Below are positions 35,960-45,265 of a stretch of DNA of 64,000 nucleotides, piece after piece. The notes beneath the pieces were generated by a model. It made no database searches, was not told the DNA's origin, and saw nothing but the letters and a program-made list of their open reading frames with translations. The DNA comes from Sediminicola luteus (GTDB lineage Bacteria > Bacteroidota > Bacteroidia > Flavobacteriales > Flavobacteriaceae), in contig NZ_KZ300477.1 of the NCBI RefSeq assembly GCF_002514735.1, positions 1,879-65,878 on the forward strand. The letters are read 5' to 3'. Positions within the stretch are counted from its first letter, which is position 1. Each line of letters begins with the position of its first letter. Position numbers and translations under genes: made by a program.

Positions 35960-36940
35960 ATGCATCCATGGGATCCCTATTCTATTTTTACAACTAGGTT
36001 TAACTTTGACCAAGCCGCGCTTGACCTCTATAGCTTACATTATAAAGAAAACCCAGTGTATCGGCAGTTCTGCGACCTTATCGGGCGTACACCCCAGCAT
36101 GTAAAATCGGTAGATGACATACCCTTTCTGCCCATTCAATTTTTTAAGAACAGACGGATTGGCTTGGGTCATTTTGACCCCCAGATCCAATTTAGTAGTA
36201 GTGGTACCACGGGAATGGTTACTTCCCAGCATTCGGTAAAGGACTTGGGGCTTTACGAACAAAGTTTTCGAAAGGGTTTTTCACAATTTTACGGGCCTAT
36301 TACCGATTACTGTGTTTTAGCACTTTTACCAGCCTATCTAGAACGCCAAGGTTCATCACTGATCTATATGGCCCAAGATATGATCATACAAAGTGGACAT
36401 CCCCAAAGTGGTTTCTACCTGAATGATCTTGAAAAACTCACCGAAACCCTAAAAACATTGGAAACCCAAGGTCAAAAAACACTTTTACTTGGGGTTTCCT
36501 TTGCATTATTGGACCTCGCGGAGCAGTTTCCCCAAAAACTAGCCCATACTATAGTCATGGAAACGGGTGGCATGAAAGGTAGGCGGAAGGAAATGATCCG
36601 AGAAGAATTGCACGCCGTCCTGAAACAAGGCCTTGGCGTTGATCAAATACATTCGGAATACGGTATGACCGAGCTATTGTCACAGGCCTACTCTACCGGA
36701 AACTCCTTATTTACCACCCCGCCTTGGATGCGGGTAACGGCCAGAAGCACCGACGACCCCTTGGGTCATCTTGCGACAGGCAAAAGTGGTGGGTTAAATA
36801 TTATCGATTTGGCCAATAGCCACTCTTGCCCATTTATCGCTACCCAAGATCTAGGTAAGGTATACCCCGACGGCAGCTTTGAGGTTTTGGGCCGATTTGA
36901 CCATGCCGATGTTCGGGGTTGTAACCTCATGGTGCTCTAG
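35960..36940 (+). CDS. LuxE-like acyl-protein synthetase/acyltransferase family protein
   Basis: A 326-residue member of the ANL-related LuxE/PaaK-like group. Visible features are the P-loop-like IQFSSSGTTG (about 76-85) for ATP, GGMKGRRKEM (about 208-217), and IHSEYGMTELLSQAY (about 232-246), the adenylate-forming enzyme signature. The C-terminal FIATQDLGKV...GRFDHADVRGCNLMVL matches the hinge and GR.D region. It probably activates a carboxylate as an acyl-adenylate. The full luciferase operon is not present, so bioluminescence is not implied. It is transcribed alone. Confidence 0.78.
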   Translation: MHPWDPYSIFTTRFNFDQAALDLYSLHYKENPVYRQFCDLIGRTPQHVKSVDDIPFLPIQFFKNRRIGLGHFDPQIQFSSSGTTGMVTSQHSVKDLGLYEQSFRKGFSQFYGPITDYCVLALLPAYLERQGSSLIYMAQDMIIQSGHPQSGFYLNDLEKLTETLKTLETQGQKTLLLGVSFALLDLAEQFPQKLAHTIVMETGGMKGRRKEMIREELHAVLKQGLGVDQIHSEYGMTELLSQAYSTGNSLFTTPPWMRVTARSTDDPLGHLATGKSGGLNIIDLANSHSCPFIATQDLGKVYPDGSFEVLGRFDHADVRGCNLMVL

Positions 36941-36942
36941 AT

Positions 36943-36967
36943 CTGTCAGGTTTCAAAAACCTGACAG
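36943..36967. repeat. perfect palindrome between convergent genes (possible terminator)
   Basis: CTGTCAGGTTT and AAACCTGACAG form a perfect 11-bp stem around three bases. It lies between the LuxE-like gene and tyrS, which converge. It lacks a T-run. Similar CTGTCAGGTTT...AAACCTGACAG palindromes are common interspersed elements in this phylum. Confidence 0.6.
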
Positions 36968-36980
36968 GCCTGGCAAATTT

Positions 36981-38276
36981 CTATTCTACCGAAAGTACGT
37001 AATAATTTCTTCGCCCTTTTTGCAGTAATACGAAACGATCATTGATCAAATCGGCCTCGGTAAGGGTATAATCTTCTTTTACCTTCTGACGGTTTACCGA
37101 AATGGCATTTTGTTTCAGTTCACGACGGGCCGCCCCGTTCGAGTCTAAAAATCCGGTTTTGGCAGCCAAGGCCCCGATCATATCCAAGCCTTGCTCTATT
37201 TCAGCCTTAGAAACCGTAGCCATAGGTACCCCTTCGAACACTTGTAAAAAGGTTTTGGCATCTAGGGCTCTTAAATCTTCTGTAGTGGATTTACCAAAAA
37301 GAATCTGACTGGCCTTTTGTGCGTTTTCCAATTCTTCCTGGGAATGTACCATAACGGTTACCTCTTCGGCCAATCGCTTTTGCAGGGCACGGGCATGAGG
37401 CGCCTCTTGGTGTTGGGCTACCAGGGCCTCAATCTCTTCTTGACCCAGAAGGGTAAAAATCTTTATGTATTTTTCGGCATCGGCATCGGAGGTGTTTAGC
37501 CAATACTGGTAAAATTTATAGGGTGAAGTGCGTTCAGCATCCAACCACACATTGCCGCCTTCGGTCTTTCCGAATTTTGTGCCATCGGCCTTAGTTATCA
37601 AGGGACAGGTTAGCGCATAACCTTTACCCCCGCCGATCCTGCGAATCAGTTCGGTACCAGTGGTTATATTACCCCATTGATCACTACCCCCCATTTGAAG
37701 GGTACAGTTATGGGTACGGTACAAATGTAAAAAATCATAGCCCTGTACCAATTGATAGGTAAACTCGGTAAACGACATACCCTCGCTAGATTCGGAAGAC
37801 AAGCGTTTTTTCACCGAATCTTTGGCCATCATATAGTTTACGGTAATATGTTTACCCACATCGCGAATAAAATCCAAGAAAGAGAACTCCTTCATCCAAT
37901 CGTAATTGTTTACCAATTCGGCAGCATTAGGGGCATCGCTGGTAAAGTCGAGAAAACGGCTCAACTGTTCTTTAATGGCCTCTTGGTTATGGCGTAGGGT
38001 GGCCTCGTCCAACAAATTGCGCTCGGCCGATTTACCCGAGGGATCCCCGATCATTCCGGTAGCCCCACCCACCAAGGCAAAAGGCTTATGTCCGGCCAAC
38101 TGAAAATGGCGCAACATCATTACACTTACCAAATGCCCGATATGTAACGAATCGGCCGTAGGATCTATACCCACATAAGCGGCCTGCATACCTTCTAATA
38201 AGTGTTCTTCGGTTCCGGGCATGGCGTCGTGCAACATACCCCTCCATTTCAATTCAGCAACGAAATTTGTAGCCAT
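36981..38276 (-). CDS. tyrS: tyrosine-tRNA ligase
   Basis: A 431-residue class I aminoacyl-tRNA synthetase charging tRNA-Tyr. It has the HIGH motif (HIGHLVS, His45-His48), DQWGNITTG in the tyrosine site, the KMSKS variant KFGKTEGG near 235, and a C-terminal S4 RNA-binding domain. The length is typical. It is transcribed alone, divergent from the epimerase gene, with a candidate promoter at 38304-38338. Confidence 0.96.
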   Translation of the reverse strand: MATNFVAELKWRGMLHDAMPGTEEHLLEGMQAAYVGIDPTADSLHIGHLVSVMMLRHFQLAGHKPFALVGGATGMIGDPSGKSAERNLLDEATLRHNQEAIKEQLSRFLDFTSDAPNAAELVNNYDWMKEFSFLDFIRDVGKHITVNYMMAKDSVKKRLSSESSEGMSFTEFTYQLVQGYDFLHLYRTHNCTLQMGGSDQWGNITTGTELIRRIGGGKGYALTCPLITKADGTKFGKTEGGNVWLDAERTSPYKFYQYWLNTSDADAEKYIKIFTLLGQEEIEALVAQHQEAPHARALQKRLAEEVTVMVHSQEELENAQKASQILFGKSTTEDLRALDAKTFLQVFEGVPMATVSKAEIEQGLDMIGALAAKTGFLDSNGAARRELKQNAISVNRQKVKEDYTLTEADLINDRFVLLQKGRRNYYVLSVE

Positions 38277-38303
38277 CTAGGTCGTATTGTGATTTAAACC
38301 CTG

Positions 38304-38338
38304 CAAATATAGGATAATACCCCTTCATCCCATCAAAA
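38304..38338 (-). promoter_or_regulatory. candidate tyrS promoter
   Basis: On the minus strand a -33 TTTTG (38338-38334), a 22-base spacer and a perfect -7 TATATTTG (38311-38304) lie 28 bases before the ATG. Confidence 0.5.
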
Positions 38339-38425
38339 ATCGAAAGAATACAAAGGACTAATAGTACGCGCACAACCCTATAAAAACCTAGCTTCCCACC
38401 TAGCTAATTTCTGTATCTTAGCCCC

Positions 38426-39436
38426 ATGATATTAGTCACCGGCGGAACAGGTTTGGTAGGGGCCCATTTACTCTACGAATTGGCCAAAACAGGACAACGT
38501 ATACGTGCGACACGCAGGGCCCAAAGCAATTTGGCGCAAGTCCGCAAGGTTTTTGGCTATTACACCCCTGAGCCCCAAACCCTATTCGACACCATCGAAT
38601 GGGTAGAGGCCCCGCTTCAAGACCTACCGGCCTTGGATGCTGCATTACAAGGTATTGATCAAGTGTACCATTGTGCAGCCCTGATCTCTTTCGACACCAA
38701 AGACCGAAAACCCCTGCTTCGTACTAATGTGATCGGAACGGCCAATTTGGTTAACCTTTGCATACACCATAAGGTGAAAAAACTTTGCTATGTAAGCTCT
38801 ATAGCGGCCATAGGCAGTAGCCTGAAGGGACAACCCGCCAACGAAGAAAACGAATGGAACGAAAACGACCCCAATGTGTATGCAGTTTCGAAATATTTGG
38901 GCGAAATGGAAATATGGCGTGCCAGTCAGGAAGGGGTACCCGTGGTTCTCGTGAATCCGGGTGTGATCATAGGCCCAGGATTCTGGCATAGCGGCAGTGG
39001 CGAAATTATCGTTAGAGGCTCTAAAAAGCAACAATTCTATCCGCTAGGGGCCACAGGTTTCGTGGGTGTATACGATGTAGTGAAATCTATGATACAGCTT
39101 ATGGACTCGCCCATAAAAAACCAACGTTATATACTGGTGGCCGAAAACCTCTCATTTCAAGAAGTTTTAGGGCAGTTGGCCAAAAATTTTGGACATACCC
39201 CTCCTAGCAAAGGCATACCAAAATGGTTATTTCAAATAATCGGTTTTTTTGAAGGGCTCGTCAGTTGGGTTAGTGGCCGTACGAGGCAATTGAACAAACA
39301 CGGCATCCGATCTTTATCTGAAAAAGAGACCTATGATAACTCTAAATTGATAGCGGCTGTAGATTTTACGTACCAACCCATGGACCAGGTTTTTGGGCAA
39401 AGTTGTGGGTATTACCGCAAGGAAATCGAAAAGTAA
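38426..39436 (+). CDS. NAD-dependent epimerase/dehydratase (extended SDR)
   Basis: A 336-residue Rossmann-fold oxidoreductase. It has GGTGLVG (about 6-12) for NAD(P), catalytic-type SSIAAIGSS with YAVSKYLGE (Tyr-x-x-x-Lys, about 151-159), and PGVIIGPG. The substrate could be a sugar nucleotide or a steroid- or flavonoid-like ketone; nothing nearby decides. A near -7 box (TATCTTAG, 38414-38421) ends four bases before the ATG, another likely leaderless start. It converges on the DUF4296 gene with a 16-base gap. Confidence 0.82.
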   Translation: MILVTGGTGLVGAHLLYELAKTGQRIRATRRAQSNLAQVRKVFGYYTPEPQTLFDTIEWVEAPLQDLPALDAALQGIDQVYHCAALISFDTKDRKPLLRTNVIGTANLVNLCIHHKVKKLCYVSSIAAIGSSLKGQPANEENEWNENDPNVYAVSKYLGEMEIWRASQEGVPVVLVNPGVIIGPGFWHSGSGEIIVRGSKKQQFYPLGATGFVGVYDVVKSMIQLMDSPIKNQRYILVAENLSFQEVLGQLAKNFGHTPPSKGIPKWLFQIIGFFEGLVSWVSGRTRQLNKHGIRSLSEKETYDNSKLIAAVDFTYQPMDQVFGQSCGYYRKEIEK

Positions 39437-39452
39437 AAGGCCCTGTCTACCA

Positions 39453-39875
39453 TTATTTGGGTTGTACTTCAGGTTTTTCCTCCTGATTCTTTTTAGGGGT
39501 ATCTAATTTTTCCCGTTTCTTTTCGGCCTGTATTTGCCTGTTATCTTCTAAGCTATCCTTGATTTTACCAAAGCGCTCGTCGATCTTGGTATAGATTTCT
39601 TCATAAATATCCGGATTAGCGGCATAATACAAATCACTTTGTGCGAACTGCACACTATCAATTCCGTATTTTTTAAAAACGAAGGCCGTGGGTTCCCATT
39701 TGTATTTATCGAGGGTAAGTATGTTGGTATTCTTACCAGCGGTCAAGAGGGCCAAATCGTATAAAATCTCCTCCATGGTAGCCGCATCGATAAGGTCTTC
39801 TGGCGGCTCCACCGTTTTTTCGGCACAACTCGTTGCAACAAGCACTACCCCCAATAACACCCAAAGTTTACGCAT
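39453..39875 (-). CDS. DUF4296 lipoprotein
   Basis: A 140-residue protein with a lipoprotein signal (VLVATSC, Cys17). A helical domain with the DUF4296 pattern follows: LIDAATMEEILYDLALL, then WEPTAFVFKKYGIDSVQFAQSDLYYAANPDIY. The highly charged Lys/Glu-rich tail (about 110-140) is probably disordered or coiled coil. The function is unknown. It ends an operon: the dihydroorotase stop is 2 bases upstream. This order (mannosyltransferase, dihydroorotase, DUF4296) is common in Flavobacteriia. Confidence 0.85.
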   Translation of the reverse strand: MRKLWVLLGVVLVATSCAEKTVEPPEDLIDAATMEEILYDLALLTAGKNTNILTLDKYKWEPTAFVFKKYGIDSVQFAQSDLYYAANPDIYEEIYTKIDERFGKIKDSLEDNRQIQAEKKREKLDTPKKNQEEKPEVQPK

Positions 39876-39877
39876 AA

Positions 39878-41212
39878 TTAACGGTTAAAGGTGAGTCTTT
39901 TGGCATGGCGTTCTGGTGAGAACACCCCATTGTTATAAGCCCAATGGCCATTGACAAAGGTATGGGCCACTTGTGCCCCAAAACTATGCCCCTCAAAAGG
40001 CGACCATCCACAGTGGTAGTGTATATTATCCTTAGCCACGGTAAGGGATCGGTTCATATCGACTACGGCGATATCGGCAAAATAGCCTTCCCTTAGATAG
40101 CCCCGTTTTTCGATATCGAACAAAATAGCTGGGTTATGGCACATTTTCTGCACGATTTTTTCCAAGGAAATAACCCCTTCTTTATGCTTGTCCAACATAG
40201 CCAATAGGGCATGCTGCACCAATGGTCCGCCAGAGGGCGCCTTGGTATATACATTATCTTTTTCGGCCAGGGTATGTGGTGCGTGATCGGTAGCGATAAT
40301 ATCCAATCTGTCATCTAACAAGGCGTCCCAAAGACCCTGTCTGTCGGCAGCCGTCTTAACGGCCGGGTTCCATTTGATATGGGTACCCTTTTCTTTATAA
40401 TCGGCATCGGAAAACCACAGGTGGTGAATACAGACTTCGGCGGTTATCTTTTTCTCGCTCAAAGGAATATCGTTACGGAACAAATCGGTTTCCTTGGCGG
40501 TAGATAAATGAAAAACATGCAAACGGGCCCCGGTTTTTTTAGCCAGATCTACCGCTTTGGAAGACGATAGGTAACAGGCCTCCTCCGATCGGATCAAATG
40601 ATGCATTTCTACCGGGATATCGTCGCCATACTGTTCTATATACCGCGCCGTATTGGCCCTAATGGTGCTTTCGTCTTCACAATGGGCGGAGATTACCATT
40701 TCGGTACTCTCAAAAATTCGCTGGATTACGGCCTCATTATCTACCAACATATTCCCGGTAGAAGATCCTAGGAATAGTTTTACACCAGAACAGGCATTTT
40801 TATCGAGTCGTTTTAATTCTTCGAGATTATCGTTGGTACCACCGAACAAAAAAGAATAATTCGCATAAGCCGATTGGGCCCCCATCCTGAATTTTTCTTC
40901 TAATTTTTCTATAGTAGTGGTCTGCGGATTGGTATTGGGCTGCTCCATAAAGGTGGTAATGCCACCTGCCAAGGCCGCCTTACTTTCGGTGGCAATGGTC
41001 CCTTTATGGGTTAGTCCGGGTTCCCTAAAATGCACTTGATCGTCAATAATACCAGGGGTAACCAATTTGCCTTCGAGATCTACGACCTGGGCCTGGGCAT
41101 CGGTAATATCGGAATCTATACGGGCAATACGCTCGCCATCGATAAGAATATCGGCTTCCTTTTGAATCCCTTCATTGACCAATAGGCCATTTTTAAGTAA
41201 GATCTTTCCCAT
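39878..41212 (-). CDS. dihydroorotase
   Basis: A 444-residue amidohydrolase of pyrimidine synthesis, making dihydroorotate from carbamoyl-aspartate. It has PGIIDDQVHFREPGLTHKG (about 53-71), SGVKLFLGSSTGN with the lysine that is usually carboxylated, ISAHCEDE (about 165) and IATDHAPHTLAEK (about 300). The first HxH of the metal site is QVH (Gln59, His61), where type I enzymes have HVH. Other metal ligands look intact. I recall the same change in other Bacteroidota dihydroorotases, so it is probably still active. It is translationally close to genes on both sides (2-base gaps). Confidence 0.9.
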   Translation of the reverse strand: MGKILLKNGLLVNEGIQKEADILIDGERIARIDSDITDAQAQVVDLEGKLVTPGIIDDQVHFREPGLTHKGTIATESKAALAGGITTFMEQPNTNPQTTTIEKLEEKFRMGAQSAYANYSFLFGGTNDNLEELKRLDKNACSGVKLFLGSSTGNMLVDNEAVIQRIFESTEMVISAHCEDESTIRANTARYIEQYGDDIPVEMHHLIRSEEACYLSSSKAVDLAKKTGARLHVFHLSTAKETDLFRNDIPLSEKKITAEVCIHHLWFSDADYKEKGTHIKWNPAVKTAADRQGLWDALLDDRLDIIATDHAPHTLAEKDNVYTKAPSGGPLVQHALLAMLDKHKEGVISLEKIVQKMCHNPAILFDIEKRGYLREGYFADIAVVDMNRSLTVAKDNIHYHCGWSPFEGHSFGAQVAHTFVNGHWAYNNGVFSPERHAKRLTFNR

Positions 41213-41214
41213 GC

Positions 41215-41946
41215 TTAAAAGCTATCTTTTTTGAATATACTACCCAATTTCATTCGTATGACCCCAAAAACAGCTTCACTGATAATGGATCCACTCATTT
41301 TCGATTTGCCTTTTTCCCTATCGGTAAATATGATGGGGACTTCTACTATCTTGAACTTCTTGAGGTGTGCCCTGAATTTCATTTCGATCTGAAAGGCGTA
41401 GCCCACAAAACGCACCGCATCTAGGTTAAGGCTCTGAAGCACCTCCCTTTTATAACATACGAAACCCGCCGTTGGATCGTGCACCCGCATACCGGTAATT
41501 ATCTTAACATAAAAAGAAGCCCCATACGAAAGTAAGATGCGGTACAAAGGCCAATTAACCACATTCACCCCTTTTTTATAGCGCGAGCCCACGGAAACAT
41601 CGGCCCCTTTGAGCGCGCAAGCTTCGTAAAGTCCTTTTAAATAAACAGGGCGGTGCGAAAAATCGGCATCCATTTCTATGATGTAGCCATAAGATTTTTC
41701 CAAGGCCCATTTAAAGCCATGTATATAGGCCGTACCCAGTCCCGACTTACCTTTTCGGACCTCTAAATGTAACCTATCGGAAAACTCTTTTTGTAAGGCA
41801 CGCACGGTATCTGATGTACCATCTGGTGAGTTATCGTCTACAATTAGGATATGGTAGGCCTTTTGCAAATCGAATACCGCGCGGATAATGGCCTCCACAT
41901 TCTCTATTTCGTTGTAGGTAGGGATTATAATTACGGTATCGGACAT
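41215..41946 (-). CDS. polyprenol-phosphate mannosyltransferase (Dpm1-like GT2)
   Basis: The ATG 41946 (MSDTVIIIPTYNE) start gives 243 residues with the GT2 fold from residue 4. The frame open from 42093 has no family similarity in its first 49 residues and would run into the divergent gene. Features are PTYNEIENV, IVDDNSPDGT (nucleotide binding), EMDADFSHRP (metal-binding DxD) and GSRYKKG. It transfers mannose or a related sugar from a nucleotide sugar to a polyprenyl phosphate at the inner membrane. The divergent neighbour is an ArnT/PMT-type transferase that would use such a lipid donor. Confidence 0.9.
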   Translation of the reverse strand: MSDTVIIIPTYNEIENVEAIIRAVFDLQKAYHILIVDDNSPDGTSDTVRALQKEFSDRLHLEVRKGKSGLGTAYIHGFKWALEKSYGYIIEMDADFSHRPVYLKGLYEACALKGADVSVGSRYKKGVNVVNWPLYRILLSYGASFYVKIITGMRVHDPTAGFVCYKREVLQSLNLDAVRFVGYAFQIEMKFRAHLKKFKIVEVPIIFTDREKGKSKMSGSIISEAVFGVIRMKLGSIFKKDSF

Positions 41947-42050
41947 AAAAATCGGTCTAGCCCGACAAAAATACCATTTTAGCGGGCCTAAAAAAACGCT
42001 GTTGGTCATTTGTGAAGTTTTTAACCCCCGAAGTCTTGGTCTAATTTGAT

Positions 42051-42058
42051 TATTTTTG
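42051..42058 (+). promoter_or_regulatory. candidate -7 box for the ArnT-like gene
   Basis: TATTTTTG, a perfect TAnnTTTG, ends 15 bases before ATG 42074. No -33 TTG is seen at the usual distance. Confidence 0.4.
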
Positions 42059-42073
42059 GGCCAAAATCGGGAT

Positions 42074-43777
42074 ATGCCCTCTACTTTCTCCAAGCGTTTT
42101 TTACTCTATTTAGGCCTCCTTTTGGGAATCAATTTGATTCAGGCCGGTCTTATGGACCTTATTTACGATGAGGCCTATTACTGGCATTATGCCCAAACCT
42201 TAGACTGGGGCTATTTTGATCATCCGCCTATGGTCGCCTTAATGATCAAAATCAGTAGTTTCTTCTTTGGTGGTGAATTGGGCGTGCGTTTTATAGGGGT
42301 TTTAATGGGGGTTTTAGGCTACGCCTTACTCTGGAAATTAATCTCGCATCCCGAAAAAGAAAAATATATAAACCTATACTTTTTATTGGGTTTAGGACTA
42401 ACCTTGGTACACGCCTACGGGTTTTTCACCTTACCCGATACCCCTTTATTGTTTTTTACCATCGTCTTTTTACTAGTATACAAGAGTTTTCTACAAAAAG
42501 CCACCTGGTTAAAAGCCTTGGCCATGGGTTTGGTTATGGCAGCTCTCATGTATAGTAAATACCATGCCGTACTCGTTATTTTATTTACCTTGGCCAGTAA
42601 CCTATCACTATTAAGAAATAAGTATGCCTGGTTCGCGGTCTTTATTTCACTTTTAGCCTATGCCCCCCACTTGTGGTGGTTATACTCCCAAGAATTCGTT
42701 TCTATAGAATACCACCTGTTCGAACGTCCCAACCGGGCCTATGAGTTTGCCGATTTTACTTTGGGCTATCTCGTTAACTTGGTTGCCCTGTTCGGCTTAT
42801 TGTTCCCATTTTTCTATGCCGCTTTATTTAAGCAAAAATTACCCAAGGGCGATCGCTTTAATCGCGCTATGGTCTTTTTGAGCTATGGTATCATATTGTT
42901 CTTTTTTCTATCTAGCCTAAACCGCAGGGTACAGACCCAATGGATGATCGTAATGTCCATCCCTATGTTCATCATTACCTTTCAATGGTTACTAGCTAAG
43001 TCTAATTGGAGAAAATGGGCCATGCGATTGGGTATGGTGCAGTTGGTTTTATTAGGCTATGCCCGTTTGTGGTTGGTTTTCCCTGTTCTTTTACCCCTCC
43101 ATTACGAAGCCCATGGTAACGAGCAATGGGTAAACGACCTTAAAGAACAAGTAGGTGACAAAGGGGTAGTATTCGAAAACTCGTATCGCGATGCCCCCAT
43201 GTATGCCTTCTATTCAGGGGCCAACACCTTTTCGTTAAATAATTTAATGTATAGGCGCAACCAATATAGTATCGATGGTTCCGAAGCCAAGTTACAGCAT
43301 AAAGATGTAGCCTATTTGCATGGCAACTGGAACAAGAAGGCCGATAAACCTATACATATAACCAAGTCTTCTGGTAAAGAGCTTAAGGGGCACTATATAG
43401 ACAATTTCGAGAGTTATAGAAAATTGCGCACTTATGTGGTTACCGAGGGAACCTTGCCCTATAATCCGGGTGAGGAAATAACCTTCTCCATCAGTAACCC
43501 CTATAGCGAAAGCATTCCCCTCAACAAGTTACGTTTTGGCATCAGTTATCAAAACCAATTCAAACAAATCTGCGAAAACCATGGAATAACGGTTTCAGCT
43601 CCCGAAGGGATCGATTCATTAAAACCAGGGGAAACAATAGGTTTCAGGGCACAACTACCCTTGGCCCAAATGAAAAACGAAAAATATAAAAAGAAGAAAC
43701 CCAGTTATTTTAAGGTACTCATTTCAGAAAATGGCTTACTTTTAGGATTGAACGGTAACAACGTACCCCTGCACTAG
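42074..43777 (+). CDS. ArnT/PMT-type glycosyltransferase family 39 membrane protein
   Basis: The start is ATG 42074; the earlier TTG adds six residues. The 567-residue inner-membrane protein has about ten hydrophobic helices in the first 330 residues. The first extracytoplasmic loop carries the catalytic-type acidic motif YDEAYYWHYAQ and DWGYFDHPPMVALM (about 33-60), typical of ArnT and protein mannosyltransferases. A soluble C-terminal domain follows. It would use a polyprenyl-phosphate sugar, and the divergent Dpm1-like gene can make one. The acceptor (lipid A, protein or glycan) is unknown. It is followed at once by DUF4271, overlapping by one base. Confidence 0.87.
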   Translation: MPSTFSKRFLLYLGLLLGINLIQAGLMDLIYDEAYYWHYAQTLDWGYFDHPPMVALMIKISSFFFGGELGVRFIGVLMGVLGYALLWKLISHPEKEKYINLYFLLGLGLTLVHAYGFFTLPDTPLLFFTIVFLLVYKSFLQKATWLKALAMGLVMAALMYSKYHAVLVILFTLASNLSLLRNKYAWFAVFISLLAYAPHLWWLYSQEFVSIEYHLFERPNRAYEFADFTLGYLVNLVALFGLLFPFFYAALFKQKLPKGDRFNRAMVFLSYGIILFFFLSSLNRRVQTQWMIVMSIPMFIITFQWLLAKSNWRKWAMRLGMVQLVLLGYARLWLVFPVLLPLHYEAHGNEQWVNDLKEQVGDKGVVFENSYRDAPMYAFYSGANTFSLNNLMYRRNQYSIDGSEAKLQHKDVAYLHGNWNKKADKPIHITKSSGKELKGHYIDNFESYRKLRTYVVTEGTLPYNPGEEITFSISNPYSESIPLNKLRFGISYQNQFKQICENHGITVSAPEGIDSLKPGETIGFRAQLPLAQMKNEKYKKKKPSYFKVLISENGLLLGLNGNNVPLH

Positions 43778-44433
43778 TGGAACCCCTATTACGAAATGTA
43801 AATGCTCTGGATTGGATCAGCTTGGCCCTCTTGGCCAGCCTGGTATTTCTTTCGTTGGCCAAAGCCTTTTTTCCTATTCGGTTCCAAACCTTTTTAATAC
43901 TACCTTTCAACAACAAGTACATTTTCATATATAACAAAAAAGACAAACTGGCGAACTGGTTCCACATGTTCATTATGTTGTTCTCACTTTGTAACCTCCC
44001 CATTTATGCCTATTACACGATAAACATCTTGGAATTAGGAAAATATACGGTTTCACCCGGCGGTGTATGGTGGCTACTCTTGTTCAGTATTCTATATATT
44101 GGCGGAAAATTCTTACTGCAATTGTTGAATGGTTTGGTGTTTAACATCAATCCTATAGTCAATGAGGCCGTTTTCAAAAAAATGGCCTACTTGAATTATA
44201 GCGGCCTTATTATGTTTATGGCCAATATCATACTCACCTATATGGCCCCAAACGCAAAAGTATTGATATACATATCATTACTATTAGTAGTCGCAATCAA
44301 CACTATTGGCTGGGTAACTACGATTCGAAATCACCAAAAATTCCTGGGCGCCAACATTTTCTATTTTATTTTGTACCTTTGCACTCTCGAAATTGCACCT
44401 GTTGTAATTGTAGGAAGCTACCTAAAAGATTGA
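43777..44433 (+). CDS. DUF4271 membrane protein
   Basis: It starts with GTG at 43777, sharing its G with the TAG stop of the previous gene; no earlier start is possible within the frame. The 218-residue inner-membrane protein has about six hydrophobic segments. It matches the DUF4271 pattern, including the NNKYIFIYNKKDKL loop and LNGLVFNINPIVNEAVFKKMAYLNYSGL. The function is unknown. It is followed by hemD, overlapping by one base, an arrangement well conserved in Bacteroidota. Confidence 0.85.
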   Translation: MEPLLRNVNALDWISLALLASLVFLSLAKAFFPIRFQTFLILPFNNKYIFIYNKKDKLANWFHMFIMLFSLCNLPIYAYYTINILELGKYTVSPGGVWWLLLFSILYIGGKFLLQLLNGLVFNINPIVNEAVFKKMAYLNYSGLIMFMANIILTYMAPNAKVLIYISLLLVVAINTIGWVTTIRNHQKFLGANIFYFILYLCTLEIAPVVIVGSYLKD

Positions 44434-45185
44434 TGCCTATGAAAGTTAAAACGATTTTGGTTTCCCAGCCAGAACCGAAAATGGAAAATTCACCCTATTC
44501 CCGTCTCATAGAAAAAGAAAAAGTAAAGGTAGATTTTAGACCTTTCATTCATGTAGAAGGTGTTGATGCCAAGGGGGTGAGACAGCAAAAGATCGACCTA
44601 AACAACTACACGGCCATCATTATGACCAGCCGTAATGCTGTAGATCATTTTTTCAGGATTGCCGAAGAAATGCGTTATAAGGTGCCAGACACCATGAAGT
44701 ATTTCTGCCAATCGGAAGCCGTGGCCTACTATCTTCAAAAGTATGTTGTTTACAGGAAAAGAAAGATCTATGTTGGTAAACGCATGTTTGCCGACATGGA
44801 GCCTTTGTTCAAAAAATATCCGAACGAGAGCTTTTTATTGCCTTCATCAGATGTATTGAAGCCCACTGTTCCTGCTTTATTGAAAAAACTGAAATTAAAA
44901 TACGACCGTGGTATTTTTTATAAAACGGTAATCAGTGACCTATCGGATCTGAGAGACGTGTATTATGACATCTTGGTTTTCTTTAGTCCGTCAGGAATTG
45001 AATCCCTGCTAAAGAATTTCCCTGATTTCGAACAGAACAATACCCGTATCGCCGTTTTCGGAAATTCTACCGTTAAGGCTGCCAATGATGCCGAGCTACG
45101 TATCGATATACAGGCACCGACCCCGGAAACACCATCGATGACCATGGCGCTTCAGAAATATATAAACGAAGCCAACAAGAAATAG
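44433..45185 (+). CDS. hemD: uroporphyrinogen-III synthase
   Basis: The start is ATG 44433, overlapping the previous TGA (TGATG), or ATG 44439 (MKVKTILVSQP), which aligns better with the family; 250 or 248 residues. The HemD fold is seen in KTILVSQPEP, the two-domain layout, AIIMTSRNAVDHFF (about 65-78), FLLPSSDVLKPTVPALL and VFFSPSGIESLL (about 185-197). It closes hydroxymethylbilane to uroporphyrinogen III for haem and sirohaem. It is last in the operon before a strong terminator. Confidence 0.9.
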   Translation: MPMKVKTILVSQPEPKMENSPYSRLIEKEKVKVDFRPFIHVEGVDAKGVRQQKIDLNNYTAIIMTSRNAVDHFFRIAEEMRYKVPDTMKYFCQSEAVAYYLQKYVVYRKRKIYVGKRMFADMEPLFKKYPNESFLLPSSDVLKPTVPALLKKLKLKYDRGIFYKTVISDLSDLRDVYYDILVFFSPSGIESLLKNFPDFEQNNTRIAVFGNSTVKAANDAELRIDIQAPTPETPSMTMALQKYINEANKK

Positions 45186-45210
45186 TTCTTGTTACGATAC
45201 CCATATAAAG

Positions 45211-45245
45211 AAAGGCCGTTCAAAAAAGAACGGCCTTTTTTTGTT
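45211..45245 (+). terminator. Rho-independent terminator after hemD
   Basis: AAAGGCCGTTC pairs perfectly with GAACGGCCTTT around an A6 loop, followed by a T-run. Confidence 0.92.
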
Positions 45246-45265
45246 TTGTCTTCCCAAGCATAATT

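Noticed and set aside
37102-38276. T-box or leader control in front of tyrS and leuS
   Set aside because: The upstream gaps are short and A/T-rich with no T-box sequence; T-boxes are not expected in this phylum.
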